Below are positions 1 to 9,495 of a DNA stretch of 30,745 nucleotides, one piece after another. The position numbers were made by a program, and so were the translations under genes. Origin of the DNA: Coptodactyla brooksi (taxonomy: Eukaryota; Arthropoda; Insecta; Coleoptera; Scarabaeidae). Below the pieces are notes generated by a model. That model had not been told where the DNA came from. It did not search any database and worked only from the letters and a program-made list of their open reading frames with translations. The stretch spans positions 1 through 30,745 of the forward strand of contig JAWQRM010000103.1 in NCBI GenBank assembly GCA_033557675.1, in the 5' to 3' direction. How positions within the stretch are numbered: position 1 is the stretch's first letter; each line of letters opens with the position of its first letter.

Positions 1-148
1 CTCGAAACCAATATTTGACGGTGTAATCTGACGAAGCATTAGCCCCATAATATTTATCCAACTTTTCTTTTGTTTCCTTCGCCGTTTTGCCTCTCAAAAG
101 ATAATGTTTTATGAGAGAACAAAAATCGTTTTTGTCCATACTCAACAT
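1..148 (-). CDS. mariner transposase N-terminus (partial)
   Basis: From the ATG at 148 the frame is open for 49 codons to the window edge. A second in-frame ATG lies at 139. The protein begins MLSMDKNDFCSLIKHYLLRG and continues through KTAKETKEKLDKYYG to TVKYWF. This is the first helix-turn-helix of mariner transposases, which binds the element's own ITR. The catalytic D,D34D domain would lie beyond position 1, so activity cannot be judged. The distance from the ITR to the start (about 145 bases) suits a mariner 5' leader. The frame shows no stop or shift in the visible part. Confidence 0.8.
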   Translation of the reverse strand, partial: MLSMDKNDFCSLIKHYLLRGKTAKETKEKLDKYYGANASSDYTVKYWFR

Positions 149-317
149 GATGCCAAACACGTCAACAACAATCAGCTGTGAAAACAAAACTAAATACAGC
201 ATCGCACTGAAATTTGGCATGTCTGCCTAAATATGAACGGACTTCAAAACACCATAACCTTTTTTGCAGTAGCAGCGCATTCTGGCGGTCAAGGAGATTA
301 CTTTTCACCCCACCTAG
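1..317 (-). mobile_element. mariner element, 5' part, truncated by window edge
   Basis: The outer end is an inverted terminal repeat at 293-317, reading C(T)AGGTGGGGTGAAAAGTAA from outside inward, flanked by TA at 318-319, the usual mariner target duplication. A 25-base end differing at two positions occurs in the opposite sense at 30456-30480, so the two edge elements belong to one family. The transposase reading frame starts at 148 and runs out of the window toward position 1. Mariner elements move by cut-and-paste using a single D,D34D transposase; only the 5' untranslated region and N-terminus are visible here. Confidence 0.85.
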
Positions 318-329
318 TAGAAATACATA

Positions 330-467
330 TGTGTATACGAAAAACTAAAACTATTTTAATGTATGTAATACAAAACATATTATAGATAATACATATGTAC
401 ATATACATATTATAGATATATGTATACATATTATAGATATATGTATACATAGAATAGATAATACATG
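330..467. repeat. AT-rich tandem repeat
   Basis: A 21-base unit, ACATATTATAGATATATGTA plus T, occurs at 405-425 and 426-446, followed by a degenerate third copy. The surrounding bases are other TATA/CATA permutations. It is a short minisatellite between the mariner end and the Tigger-like relic. Confidence 0.8.
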
Positions 468-576
468 AGTTCATTATTTATACATATTATTCATACGAAA
501 AACTATAGTTTGTTAAGCTTTTTAAAGTATGGTTCAAGTTTTGTTTGCTTTACATTTTTTAGCTTCGATATAAAAA

Positions 577-1218
577 CTACAGCTGCACATGTAAGTAAAA
601 TTCGAGAAATGTCCATACAATTTCACCATTGTTATTGCGCAATAAATAATTTTTTATGTCTCGTAATTTTGTATACACTTCGCTCATACATAACGATAAA
701 GATAATGTAGATTTTGGAGTTTCATATTCGTCCACATCACTATTATCAGAGTTATGTGCTTCATCATTATTGTACAATTCTTCAACAATTTCTGTAATAC
801 TGAAATTAGCGCTGTTTATAAGCACATGAACAGAAACATATTCATCTAAATCCACAATTTCCTTACGAACTATGGGAAAGAGTTGGGCAAGGGGTATCTC
901 GTATCCTTCATCAAACATTGTATCCTCTTGGAAAATATCAGACAAATTTTAGTCAAGATAGATAGACAATTTTTAATCAGAAAAAGTTTAGGTAAATCAA
1001 TTTAAAATTCTGAATTATTCCTTGATCCAAGGGCTGACAATGCGAAGTGGTGTTTGCCAGTAGGAAGACTAATTTAACATTTTCTAATAGTAATTTAGAA
1101 TGTGACGTAGCGTTATCCAAGAAAAGAAGCATTTTCATCTTTCTATTTTGTTTTTTAATTTTATTGTTTATGTAGCCATCTTGTCATAATTTCCGTTGTC
1201 ATCCATCCCTTTTTGTTA
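577..1218 (-). pseudogene. Tigger/pogo-type DDE transposase relic
   Basis: Reading on the - strand from about 1218: KKGWMTTEIMTRWLHK, then after a break KMLLFLDNATSH around 1108-1135 (carrying the second catalytic Asp of the DDE triad), NVKLVFLLANTTSHCQPLDQG around 1020-1065, and then an open stretch 945-577 of 122 codons with the acidic IPLAQLF...ITEIVEEL...DEDE-like linker and LRDIKNYLLRN tail typical of Tigger proteins. Stops and frame changes lie at about 1140-1200 and near 950, so the copy is dead. The family normally has about 450-550 residues; roughly half is represented. Confidence 0.75.
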
Positions 1219-1285
1219 AAAAAATTCATTTCAAGGGTAATTTGTCAACAATATTAATTTGGCGTGTTCGGGTTCGTTTTGTCAT

Positions 1286-1332
1286 CCCAGTATTATTTCG
1301 TATTTGTCGCACAAATATGACATAATACTGGG
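1286..1332. repeat. 47-base near-perfect palindrome
   Basis: Two 22-base arms (CCCAGTATTAT... and ...ATAATACTGGG) with two mismatches surround a CGC loop at 1308-1310. It sits inside the Tigger-like relic where the transposase N-terminus should be. Confidence 0.8.
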
Positions 1333-1599
1333 TATTTCTATCAATAAAAATGCATCGTAAATAGTCCGGCCGATATCGCCAGGTAAATGCATATTAAGAC
1401 AGGTCGTACAAATTTGGGCACTTGGCCGAGGTCGCTTTATATGGGTGGCAGTAAATGACGGGTTTTCGTATATGGGAATTTCCTTATAGTCGATTCAGGG
1501 AACTTTGAAACTGTCTGTTACCTCACGTGGTCGCTTTAGACAGGTGGTCATTAACACAGGTTTTACTGCACAGGTCGTTAACACAGGTTGTACAAAGTT

Positions 1600-2050
1600 A
1601 GTACTTAGAATCAGGATTAAACACAATGAGTAACAATACTTAATATTGGATTACCAGAAAAATTAAAATGTGGCTTACTATTTAACTGTTAGCTTTTATT
1701 TCAATCCTACTTCAGAAAGATTAACAGAAGTAATCATTTGATTGATAGCATCATTAAGTAAATTACAATCATTTAACCATTTCTGCTATGAACTAATCCT
1801 GTCGTAACTAATGGAATCAATACAGCTTTTGGAAAGTTGTATTGTTGATGGAAAGGTGTATTTGACATCCATTTGGCTGCATGTACTATTATGCAAGTTG
1901 AAGTATAAACATTTTCGTCGCTTTTTACTAGTCGTAGGTTTTCACTTTGTAGTTAAATTCTTAAACTCTGACGATTTTACCTTATCGTTTGAAAAAATGC
2001 AAACTCTGATTCTTTCAGTACATATTAAAACGAATTTGTAAGTTAAATAT
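1600..2050. other. no supported gene
   Basis: A 76-codon open frame at 1811-2041 (+) resembles nothing I recognise, has no neighbours that would give it a role, and is within the length expected by chance in AT-rich DNA. I see no repeat structure here. Confidence 0.5.
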
Positions 2051-2135
2051 TATAACATAAATAAATATTATTATAATTTATTTTAATAATATTTATATAT
2101 AATAATAAATATTATTATATATTAAATTAAATGTT
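2045..2135. repeat. AT-only low-complexity tract
   Basis: Alternating ATAATATTTATA and AATAATATTATT runs with only three C/G bases. Several short self-complementary segments occur; typical low-complexity intergenic or intronic DNA. Confidence 0.8.
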
Positions 2136-2149
2136 GTTATAATCAAAGG

Positions 2150-2710
2150 AAAAAAATCACAAACAACAAACGCTTTTGCGGGGACTTTTCCTTTGAGTTC
2201 TTTTATGTATCCCATCGACGGAAATCATTTTCCTTTTTCAATCCAGACGGCTGGAAGAGTCTTTTCTATAATTGACCTGTCAAGCTGTATTTAAGGGCGC
2301 CAATTAACTTGTCACGTGTATATACTGGTCTGTTGCTCACCCTCCTGAAATAAATTTTAAATAAAAACCACGAAAACGTTGCAGAAAATGGGGTGAAAGG
2401 CGGGAGGGGGGTTGCACATAACCACCTGTTGAGGATCGCTTCGCACAGTCGCTTTTGACAGTTCTGCGGTTTTCACGAGCTTTTGGCGAAATTTAATCCA
2501 ACGCTTTTTTCAATTTTCAACGGGACACCGTTAAATTGGATAACATCTTTATTGAAGCTAACGAAATACGGCTTTTAGCCACCGTCCTGGTGTCGAAAAC
2601 AAACGAAAAGTCACTAAAGAGATAAATTTAATTTTAACCATACGTCTTTGTGTTCCGCCATTTTAGTCGCGCGAGGGAATTCCTTGCTAGAACTCGAGTT
2701 ATAACCAGGT
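2150..2710. other. CpG-richer, apparently unique non-coding stretch
   Basis: This block is visibly less AT-rich than its flanks and carries many CpG dinucleotides. It includes a G-run cluster at 2390-2415 (GGGG, GGG, GGGGGG). No long open frame, transposon motif or internal repeat is visible. A 68-codon frame at 2714-2920 just after it is unrecognised and probably fortuitous. It could be an ancient unique or regulatory region upstream of the beat exons, or a 5' untranslated exon; the sequence alone does not decide. Confidence 0.35.
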
Positions 2711-2920
2711 TTATTGAAGAGGGCATTCCCTACCTTGCTTAACAAGAGACTTCTTTCAGAGCGACTCCTTTATGAATCTGAAACGCTCTCCAACGGAGCA
2801 CATATCGTTTTTCCAATCTCGACTCAGTTCATACTAGTCGTCAGTTATTATTCTCTAGAACCTATAACGAGATTTTCTCGTGTGGCTGATTATCCTCTAC
2901 AGTCAATTTTAAAGATTTAA

Positions 2921-3240
2921 ATATGCTTAAATTATCATGTTTGCAGAGCTAGTTACTAGGTGATTACATAGTTCAATAATAACTGTATACGATTGAATTA
3001 CAATATGTGTAGTCAGATATAATACTAATAATAATGACGTAAGTATAACTGCCGGCATAATTTTCGACATTTTGCATTTACTTTAAGCACAGGAGTAAGC
3101 ACAACACTTACTCATTATATTACCAAATTTGAATAAAGTATCATAATCAATTGTAAAATAAACTAGATTTACTATGACTTGTTATGAGCACTTATAGACC
3201 CAATTACTTTGAGCTTGAGCAATGCGAACCTGAAATAGAA
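2921..3240. other. no supported feature
   Basis: AT-rich DNA with no recognisable coding or repeat signal on either strand. Confidence 0.5.
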
Positions 3241-3581
3241 ATCAAAAAGGGTAATGTGAAAATAATACTATTGTATAATTTGGCTTAAATAGTTTAGATT
3301 AATTAAATAATCATATTTAGAAGCCTTTGCAAGTTTATATTGTGTAAATTTGATGAAACTGTTATATATAATTTAAAAAGCTTCTGTTACAAAACTCTTG
3401 TACACCAGTTTAATCTTCTAACAAAAGTTTTTAACCCTCATAACAACAGCTTCATAAAAATTACACAACATACACTTGCAAAGGCTTCTGAAGATGATTA
3501 TTTAATTAATCGAAACTAGTTAAGCCAAATTATACATTAACACAGCCAGAGGAGTATTATTTCCACATTACCCTTTTTGAT
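3241..3581. mobile_element. foldback MITE, about 341 bp
   Basis: The left end ATCAAAAAGGGTAATGTG at 3241 is the reverse complement of the right end at 3564-3581. Complementarity continues inward for about 120-130 bases (for example TTTGGCTTAA at about 3281 against TTAAGCCAAA at about 3524, and GAAGCCTTTGCAAG at about 3321 against CTTGCAAAGGCTTC at 3476-3489). Nearly the whole element folds on itself. There is no open frame, so it would depend on another element's transposase. A clear target duplication was not found, leaving its superfamily open. Confidence 0.8.
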
Positions 3582-3589
3582 TTACAGCA

Positions 3590-4140
3590 CTTAGCTATAA
3601 ACAGATAAACAATGAATTTATTTGAAATAAAAATGGAATAGGAACAACTTCTATTATCAATAATTACGCCAGAGTAAAATACGAATGAACTCTGTTCTTA
3701 GGCTAGCAACCTAAACTAGCAATAATGCTTAAAAATATGACATTTACATATTTGTAGTAGAATGATACCTGTAAATATAGTTACTGAAGTACCAAATTAT
3801 TTCAACGATGTTGAAATAATTTAAAATTATTTCAACGTCGTTGTTGAATATTTAAAATGTCTTATTTACTTCTTCATAACAAACTTAATAATACAAAGTT
3901 CATGTTACATTCTTCCATAAATTTGTTACAATTTCTTATAAACAATTGAATTTTAACCCTGCTGTTTTCCTTACTTCTACTATACACTTGTAGTCCTTCG
4001 GGTCATAGTGATTCGATGTATGCAGGATATTGCGATTTTATTACAGTACATAAACGCAAACAATGATGAAAAGCAATCTTATTACCAACAAAAGAAAAAT
4101 GTTTTATTATAAAAAATATTACAAACACTAAATCAATTAG
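3590..4140. other. gene-free stretch with one short palindrome
   Basis: A perfect 13-base-arm palindrome AAATTATTTCAAC-gat-GTTGAAATAATTT lies at 3794-3822, and an imperfect repeat of its left half follows at 3823-3845. Otherwise AT-rich sequence without recognisable features. Confidence 0.6.
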
Positions 4141-4143
4141 TGC

Positions 4144-4690
4144 CTAATTTTTACACTGATGACAATAATACACCACATGAGCCTTACACAAATATTTATT
4201 ACACTTACATGTAATATATATTTGAACATGTGATTAGAAACATGTTCTACTTGTTTTATTGTCACATTTTGATGGACACACATTACATCGTGCTCTTTTA
4301 TTTTTACTGATTGTACCAGATGTATGTGGCATTGTTACTTCACCGCCCAATTGACCAATAAATTAATAAAGTACTGGTAAAATTAATATTTTCCAAGACA
4401 TAATTTTTTTCCTAAATTTTTGACAGTTACGTAATTCAACATAAAAATTAATGTCAGTCATAATAAAAGATAAGACCCTGAATTTTTTGTGTAGGTAAGA
4501 CAAGATTCTATATATTGTCTTACCAACACTACCAACGATGTATTCAAATTGTCTAAATCTTTGATAGAAATATTTTTATTTAACGTCAAACATCACCAAC
4601 ACTTAAACAACATAAGGTTTTTTTTAATGGCACCATACTATTAGAAACACATCAATGGATAGAGCAAGAAAATGCGCTTCTAACCATGTA
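4144..4690 (-). pseudogene. piggyBac-type transposase relic (C-terminal cysteine-rich domain)
   Basis: On the - strand from about 4351 the frame reads GGEVTMPHTSGTISKNKRAR, then RCNVCPSKCDNKTSRTCF, a stop, then ITCKCNKYLCKAHVVYYCHQC, ending at a TAG at 4144-4146. This C..C...C...C..LC..H...C..C spacing is the zinc-binding tail of piggyBac-family transposases, which helps bind the transposon ends. About 300 bases upstream on the same strand (roughly 4640-4690) SID and SMVPLKKTL resemble the piggyBac SIDE(S/A)MVPFKGR catalytic segment. The stop in the tail, the missing middle and several shifts make it a relic. The tail is confident; the catalytic scrap is tentative. Confidence 0.65.
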
Positions 4691-4699
4691 TCATATTCC

Positions 4700-5871
4700 G
4701 TATCTTAAATTTATAGTTTTTCAGATATTTATATATTTTTTTTATTCATGTAATTAGAAAGGTTTATCTTATTGTAGTAAGCTTTGACCATTATTTAAAG
4801 AAAAAAGTTGAATAGAAGCCCCGTGACAGTTACAAAACGTGAAAGAAAGTGTTTTTGAATAAGTACTGGCGAATTATTATTCAAAATGGAAAATAATAAT
4901 TATGCTAAGTTGATATCAATATTTTCTAGCAAAATATAAAATATGTATATTATTATGAAAGATTGCGACTTTAGGACTCACTCCTAAAATGTTAAAATAT
5001 TGAACAGGTTCCTTTTATTTGAAGTCACGGTATAACATACCATTCATTTTATCCCATCCACCTAAGCAAGATGATCTAGAGAACAGGAAAGTTACATGCC
5101 TTCAGAGACCGTCTATTAATTATTTAACCTGCTTATAACTTTTACCGAAGAACTTGAGATAAGTGGGTTAACCATTCTTACTTCTTCAATTCAATTTTTT
5201 GCCTTAAATTGAGATGCCTTTAGTTGAGAAAAATTTTAGTCTCGTCCAAAAGGTATTAGCTGCAGTTACTGTTATTCACTAAAGGCCGGATTTCAAGTTG
5301 TGTTTCAATTTCCTATATTTAAGAAATCTTAAATACAAAAGAGTTATACTTAAGAGTTCTTATAGACGTAAATACCCAAAATAGTTATTTTAATCTGGGT
5401 ATGAAAGAAACCAGGATAACGGTACTGATTAGTCTTTGCTTGTGGTTTTATTGCACTTTAGGCATAATGATGGAAAAATAGCGTGACGGTGTATATGGGG
5501 GTCGTACAAAATCGTGTGGTGCACGACCAAAAGGTGCTTTTTGACTGTTGATGTCAAAGCCAAGATAGCGATAAACAACAAGCAAAGAATTCAATTCTCA
5601 AGACAAAATTTAGTAATATAAAAAATAAAAAAGACAATTACAAGCTATTACTTTGTTTTGCGAAATGCCCGTTGGCAAAACTAGTTTTCTTGATCACTGT
5701 TGAGAATTGTGTAACCATACTGGGCTGTTTTTCGATAACTAATCTACAGCTGTTCCTGGACTGTGAAGAATACATGGAGATTATCTATACATGTACTTTT
5801 TGCTCTTTAAAGCATAATTGCTGCTAATACAATGGAAAGGTATTAATACCTCTGTTATTTTTATTTTCCAG
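4700..5871. other. sequence upstream of the first visible beat exon
   Basis: No transposon motif, open frame or repeat of note. It ends in the pyrimidine-rich acceptor TTATTTTTATTTTCCAG at 5855-5871. The intron preceding the 5872 exon therefore occupies at least the 3' part; its 5' boundary was not found in the window. Confidence 0.5.
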
Positions 5872-6086
5872 AATCGATATCCCTGAGAAATGTAATCCTC
5901 GATATAGAACCGAAAGTCGTGCAGCGTGGAGGATATTCCAGGCTCAGCTGTTCGTACGATTTAGGCGAATCACAACTCTATACGGTGAAGTGGTATAGAG
6001 GGCAGCATGAGTTCTACCGGTACACCCCCAGCGAGCATCCCAGCACAAAGACGTTCCCGTTCAAGGGTGTCAGCGTGGACATAGAC
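5872..6086 (+). CDS. beat: beaten-path family Ig protein, exon for first half of Ig domain 1
   Basis: Begins after a strong acceptor (CAG at 5869-5871) with two bases completing a split codon, then 71 codons: SISLRNVILDIEPKVVQRGG, a Cys in LSCSYDLG, then QLYTVKWYRGQHEFYRYTP, and ends FKGVSVDID before the donor GTGAGT at 6087. The first Ig Cys, the VKWY(R/K)G...EFYRYTP signature and the RNV...VQRG lead are hallmarks of Beat proteins, which act on or near the neuronal surface as ligands of Side receptors in motor-axon guidance. There is no signal peptide, so at least one upstream exon exists; none was found. Which Beat paralogue this is cannot be told from the fragment. The frame is intact. Confidence 0.88.
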
Positions 6087-6140
6087 GTGAGTATATAGCC
6101 CTCAGTCGGGCCAGCTATAATACTAAATGCGAAATTGCAG
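6087..6140 (+). other. 54-nt mini-intron of the beat gene
   Basis: Donor GTGAGT at 6087 and acceptor GAAATTGCAG ending at 6140. Splicing joins codons in phase 0 (GAC|CCG). An insect-sized minimal intron, in contrast with the next one. Confidence 0.85.
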
Positions 6141-6273
6141 CCGGAGTTGTCGAACGAACACGAGGTGGTGCTGAGAAACGTCAACTTCCAGCTATCCGGC
6201 AAATTCAGTTGTGAAGTTACCACCGAAACTCCTATACTGACTATCACAGCAGAAACTAACATGACAGTTGTAG
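6141..6273 (+). CDS. beat: beaten-path family Ig protein, exon for second half of Ig domain 1
   Basis: Forty-four codons plus one base: PELSNEHEVVLRNVNFQLSG, KFSCEVTTETPILTITAETN, MTVV, then G before the donor GTACGT at 6274. VVLRNV..QLSGKFSCEV supplies the second Ig cysteine and the F-strand; Beat proteins have VVL(R/K)(S/N)V..SISG.(F/Y)(S/K)CEVS at this point. The exon enters in phase 0 and leaves in phase 1, which matches the two leading bases of the exon at 17714. N-glycosylation sequon NMT is present near the end. No stops or shifts. Together with the preceding exon it completes the first Ig domain. Confidence 0.88.
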
Positions 6274-6869
6274 GTACGTACACGATATAAATAATTGATC
6301 TCTTATTTGAATAAATACAACTGGCAAGTGCAAGTATCCACATTAAACCTTAACGCCATATCACTTCTTTTGTTTTTGATTGTGACCTTTCGAAATAATC
6401 TGAATAATCCTACTACCCCCTGGCTAAACATACAAAACTTGTAGACCCTCCGAGTTGTTGTTGCTTTAAAACTCATCAGATTGCCGTGTTTTCTTAGGAT
6501 TTTTCCAATATTATCCCTGGGCCTTTTCACGTACGGCAGCATTTGTTGTCTGTTATTTTTTCTGTTGTATACTACTATGCGCTACGGTCTAGTAATTATT
6601 TGTTTTAGTTCTTGCTGAATAAGTATTATAAATTTCCTGCAGATAATTCAAAACAAAGAAACTTACGAAGGAGAATAGAAAGCGTGAGCTTAGTAAAGAA
6701 CATATCAAAGGCACTGAAAGTAAGAAAATTCTGGTGGTCGGAGCCAGATGTATTACTTATTAAGAACAAGCAATACATGTCGATGAAAAATAAATTTCAG
6801 GCAAAAACCATTGAGTAGAAAGAACATGATGTGATATATATTTGTCGAAAATTTTGTTACATATGTATA
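6274..6869. other. intron sequence without supported feature
   Basis: A 68-codon frame at 6612-6818 (+), rich in Lys/Asn, resembles no family I recognise and is probably fortuitous. The - strand frames over 6014-6343 are shadows of the beat exons. Confidence 0.5.
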
Positions 6870-7522
6870 TTGGGTTGTTTATAAAGTAATTTAGTTTTTT
6901 TCGCAGCAGAGGCGTTTGTTGTATTTTAACCAACCAACTTCATTCTAAACCGTATATGCATTATATATTCTGATAGCTGTCGTTGAAAAGTTTATGTGCG
7001 AAAGTCTCTTATAAAACATGGAAAATCAAAAACAGCATTTTTGGCACATTTTCAAAAAATCTCAAAAATTCAAAGAAATTAAAAAAATCTTTTGAAATTT
7101 TGCAAAATTTTGCACAAAGTGTATTGTCATCAACTGGACAAATTGCATCACTGAAACAGAAAAGGCTAAAGTTGATCAATAGAAAAATCCAGATCAATAG
7201 AAATTGATCAATAGAAAACCCGGTTTGGTAACTCACCAAAACTCGGATGGGATGTACTATCACACCCACAATATTCTCCAGATCTGGCGCCTTTCGGTTA
7301 TTACTTGTTTCGGTCTCCACAAAATTTTTTGGATGGCAAAACCTTTACTTCAAATGAGGCCGTCAAAAATGACTTGGATTCTGCCATGCTACTGCCAGAA
7401 AGATCGCAAAAGGTATTGAACCAAAATGGTGAATATGTAATTACATAAAATACTTATACTCTCTAAGAAAAGTGCCTTTCATTTTCACAAAAAAAAACGA
7501 AATTACTTTCCGAACAACCCAA
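6870..7522 (+). mobile_element. internally deleted mariner element, 653 bp
   Basis: Both ends are present: TTGGGTTGTTTATAAAGTAA at 6870 and its imperfect complement ending CGAACAACCCAA at 7522, each flanked by TA (6868-6869 and 7523-7524). Full mariners are about 1.3 kb, so about half is missing. The 3' coding third survives. The ITR differs from that of the mariners at the window edges, so this is a separate lineage. Confidence 0.88.
7243..7448 (+). pseudogene. mariner transposase C-terminal fragment
   Basis: The frame GWDVLSHPQYSPDLAPFGYY at 7246 onward, then LFRSPQNFLDGKTFTSNEAV, and LPERSQKVLNQNGEYVIT with a stop at 7446-7448, is the mariner C-terminus (YSPDLAPSDYHLFRSLQ...PERW.KV...GEY). 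The last catalytic Asp should be in APSD; here it is APFG, so the D,D34D site is lost. This stretch has no stop. Upstream, about 6985-7240, the frame is scrambled and the N-terminal and middle thirds are largely deleted. Confidence 0.8.
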
Positions 7523-7529
7523 TAGCTCT

Positions 7530-8070
7530 AAATTAGCGTAACAACATGAAAATGAAATTGGGAGTAGAAAAATGCTCCGTCCTTATTATACATTAAGCAA
7601 CAAACACATTCCACTTTCAGCTAACTAAATAAGAATCGACGCTTAAAAATGAGAAATTGAATTCAACAGAATTCAATTAATTTCATAAATTTATCGCTTG
7701 AATTCTCGGGTTAAATCTATCATAATTTACATTTTCCGCATAATAAAATGGTGAGATATTAAACTACCATGTGCAGTATCCAGACTCACGAATAGAAAGA
7801 ATATATTTATTAGTAATCTGGTAAGCGTCTTATAGATTTGATAAACGCAAAATGACCATTGAGAGAATTTTTCAAAAAACTTCTTAAATTTTTTTTATTA
7901 TAGTTTATAATTTTGTATACATTTTTAAAGTTTTTCTTATAGTTAATAAACAGCAGTTTCAACGTACGGAAAATATACGCCAACCAAATCAGCAAAGAAT
8001 GTATTTGCTTTTTAGCAGATACCCAGAAGATGTGAAAAATACGATTTCAAATAACTTAAGATTGTTCTGA
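7530..8070. other. intron sequence without supported feature
   Basis: AT-rich with homopolymer runs. No recognisable coding or repeat structure. Confidence 0.5.
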
Positions 8071-8071
8071 T

Positions 8072-8519
8072 AAGTTCGATACATTTCCTTGAAGGGGTTA
8101 GTATAGAGCTATTAATTTGCAACAAACATGTTCGCGTAGTACTCTATCTAAAATTTATTACTTTTTGAGATATTCAAAATTTAATATTTTTTGAAAGAAT
8201 TTGCAAAAAAAAATATTTAAAAAAATATTCATTTTTTATTTCCGTTTTGTGCATTACCTGACAGCTAACATACAAGCCCTTCCTGAAGACGACATAAGGC
8301 TAACAAAATACTCAAAATTTTCACGTTGTACAATACTCAAAATTGATGGTGAATTTCTAAAAAAATGAACAATTTTTTTGCAAATTATTGGTATTTAAAA
8401 AAAATATATCAAATTTTGAATATCTAAAAAACGAATAATTTTTAGATAGAGTACTATATGAACAAATTTCTTGCAAATTAGCTCTACTTTAACATTTTCA
8501 AGGGAATGCATCGAATTTC
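8072..8519. mobile_element. foldback repeat, about 450 bp
   Basis: Left part (TTCGATACATTTCCTTGAA at about 8074, AGTACTCTATCTAAAA at about 8139, AGATATTCAAAATTT at about 8167) is matched by its complement in the right part (TTCAAGGGAATGCATCGAA at 8497-8515, TTTTTAGATAGAGTACTATA at about 8438, AAATTTTGAATATCTA at about 8412). Arms of roughly 140 bases with several indels surround a spacer with poly-A/T runs. No open frame. It looks like an old MITE or foldback element. Confidence 0.75.
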
Positions 8520-8849
8520 CGGTCACAATGAGTACCAATGTAAATACAATTTGGTCGGATGAAAAACGTTTATCTATATTACAAATATTATTTAGTTAAT
8601 GATAGTAAAATTGAATTATATAAATACACAAAAATAAATGTGTTATGCTAGACGTAGATTAAGAAAATTCAAAGAAATAGACCTGGTCCAAATAACGCTG
8701 TCCTTATCGGTGTCCCTACACCTTTACGGCATAATATGAAGGATAATGAAAGAAAGAAAAATGAAGTAACGAAACGAAAAGTAAAGACATAATGTTTACT
8801 ATTCATCCAATACATTTATAATAACAACCATACGCAAATACGGGTGAAA

Positions 8850-9046
8850 ATAAAAATAAAACAAGGTGTGAAACAAGGTAATCCGCTATAAGTAGATTCG
8901 TCCTGGGAAATCTGGAGATCTGTAAAGACTTAAACTGGGATAATACAGAACGGGATCAATATCAACGGCACCATTTGCATAACTTACGCTTCGCTGGAGA
9001 TAAAGTAATTATCGCAAAGAGCGCATACAAATTACGAATTATATAA
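8850..9046 (+). pseudogene. RTE-like non-LTR reverse transcriptase scrap
   Basis: KIKIKQGVKQGNPL at about 8850-8890 corresponds to the RT motif (R/K)GV(R/K)QGDPLSP. After a break, the frame from 8906 reads GNLEICKDLNWDNTERDQ then HHLHNLRFAGDKVIIAKSAY to a stop near 9046. NLRFAGDKV corresponds to the catalytic LRFADD(I/T)V block; the second Asp pair is degraded (AGD for ADD), so it is inactive. The order and spacing of the two motifs support an RTE/L1-like element that has lost everything else. Confidence 0.6.
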
Positions 9047-9049
9047 AAA

Positions 9050-9490
9050 GGAACCGAAATATATTATAATTCACATTGTACCTCCAGTAATTACGCAAGG
9101 CAGCCAAACGTAAGCAATGATAAAAAACATTCTATTGTAATACAGACAGGAATGATGGGAATATTACGAAGCAGCGTAATATTATTATACTACGAAGCGC
9201 CATCAATGTAAATATAATGTTCAAATGGTCTGAATGATGATATGCTCAGGAATGGATAATAAGCGATGATAATGAAAGTAGGTAATCTCTTCATGGGAAA
9301 TGCTAGAAATAAATGAAAATGAGCATCGTTGGGAAGACCAGTCAAAATTCAAAATCAAGTTATGCTATTCTTTTGCGCAAGTACTGAATAATTTGTTCAT
9401 TTGCAATTATCTGAGGAGAATTATGGTATTTCTTGTAACTTGAACTGTATTATGTTATGGCCAATAAAGTTTAAAGATTAAACAAGGTTT
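9050..9490. other. intron sequence without supported feature
   Basis: May include further 3' decay of the RT scrap (for example around 9320-9345) but no motif is firm enough to call. Confidence 0.4.
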
Positions 9491-9495
9491 CAAAT

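Larger units (their letters stand above)
577..1568 (-). mobile_element. Tigger/pogo-type DNA transposon, internally deleted
   Basis: The 5' end (on the - strand) is at about 1568 and reads CAGTAAAACCTGTG, a pogo/Tigger-like terminus. Inside it are subterminal repeats based on 'GGTCGCTTTA' and 'ACAGGT', seen at about 1428, 1528 and 1570-1590. The catalytic and C-terminal part of the transposase lies at 577-1218. The N-terminal CENP-B-type DNA-binding region is missing: only about 300 bases, including a 47-base palindrome, separate the terminus from the catalytic core. No matching terminus was found between 320 and 577, so the 3' end is probably lost. Confidence 0.7.

Noticed and set aside
2390..2415. 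G-run cluster as a G-quadruplex
   Set aside because: Only three distinct G-runs of three or more; a four-tract quadruplex needs splitting one run without a loop.
5500..5535. GGTCGT...ACGACC hairpin
   Set aside because: Six pairs with a long loop; expected by chance.
6014..6343. 109-codon frame on the - strand
   Set aside because: It is the shadow of two confident beat exons on the + strand and matches nothing.
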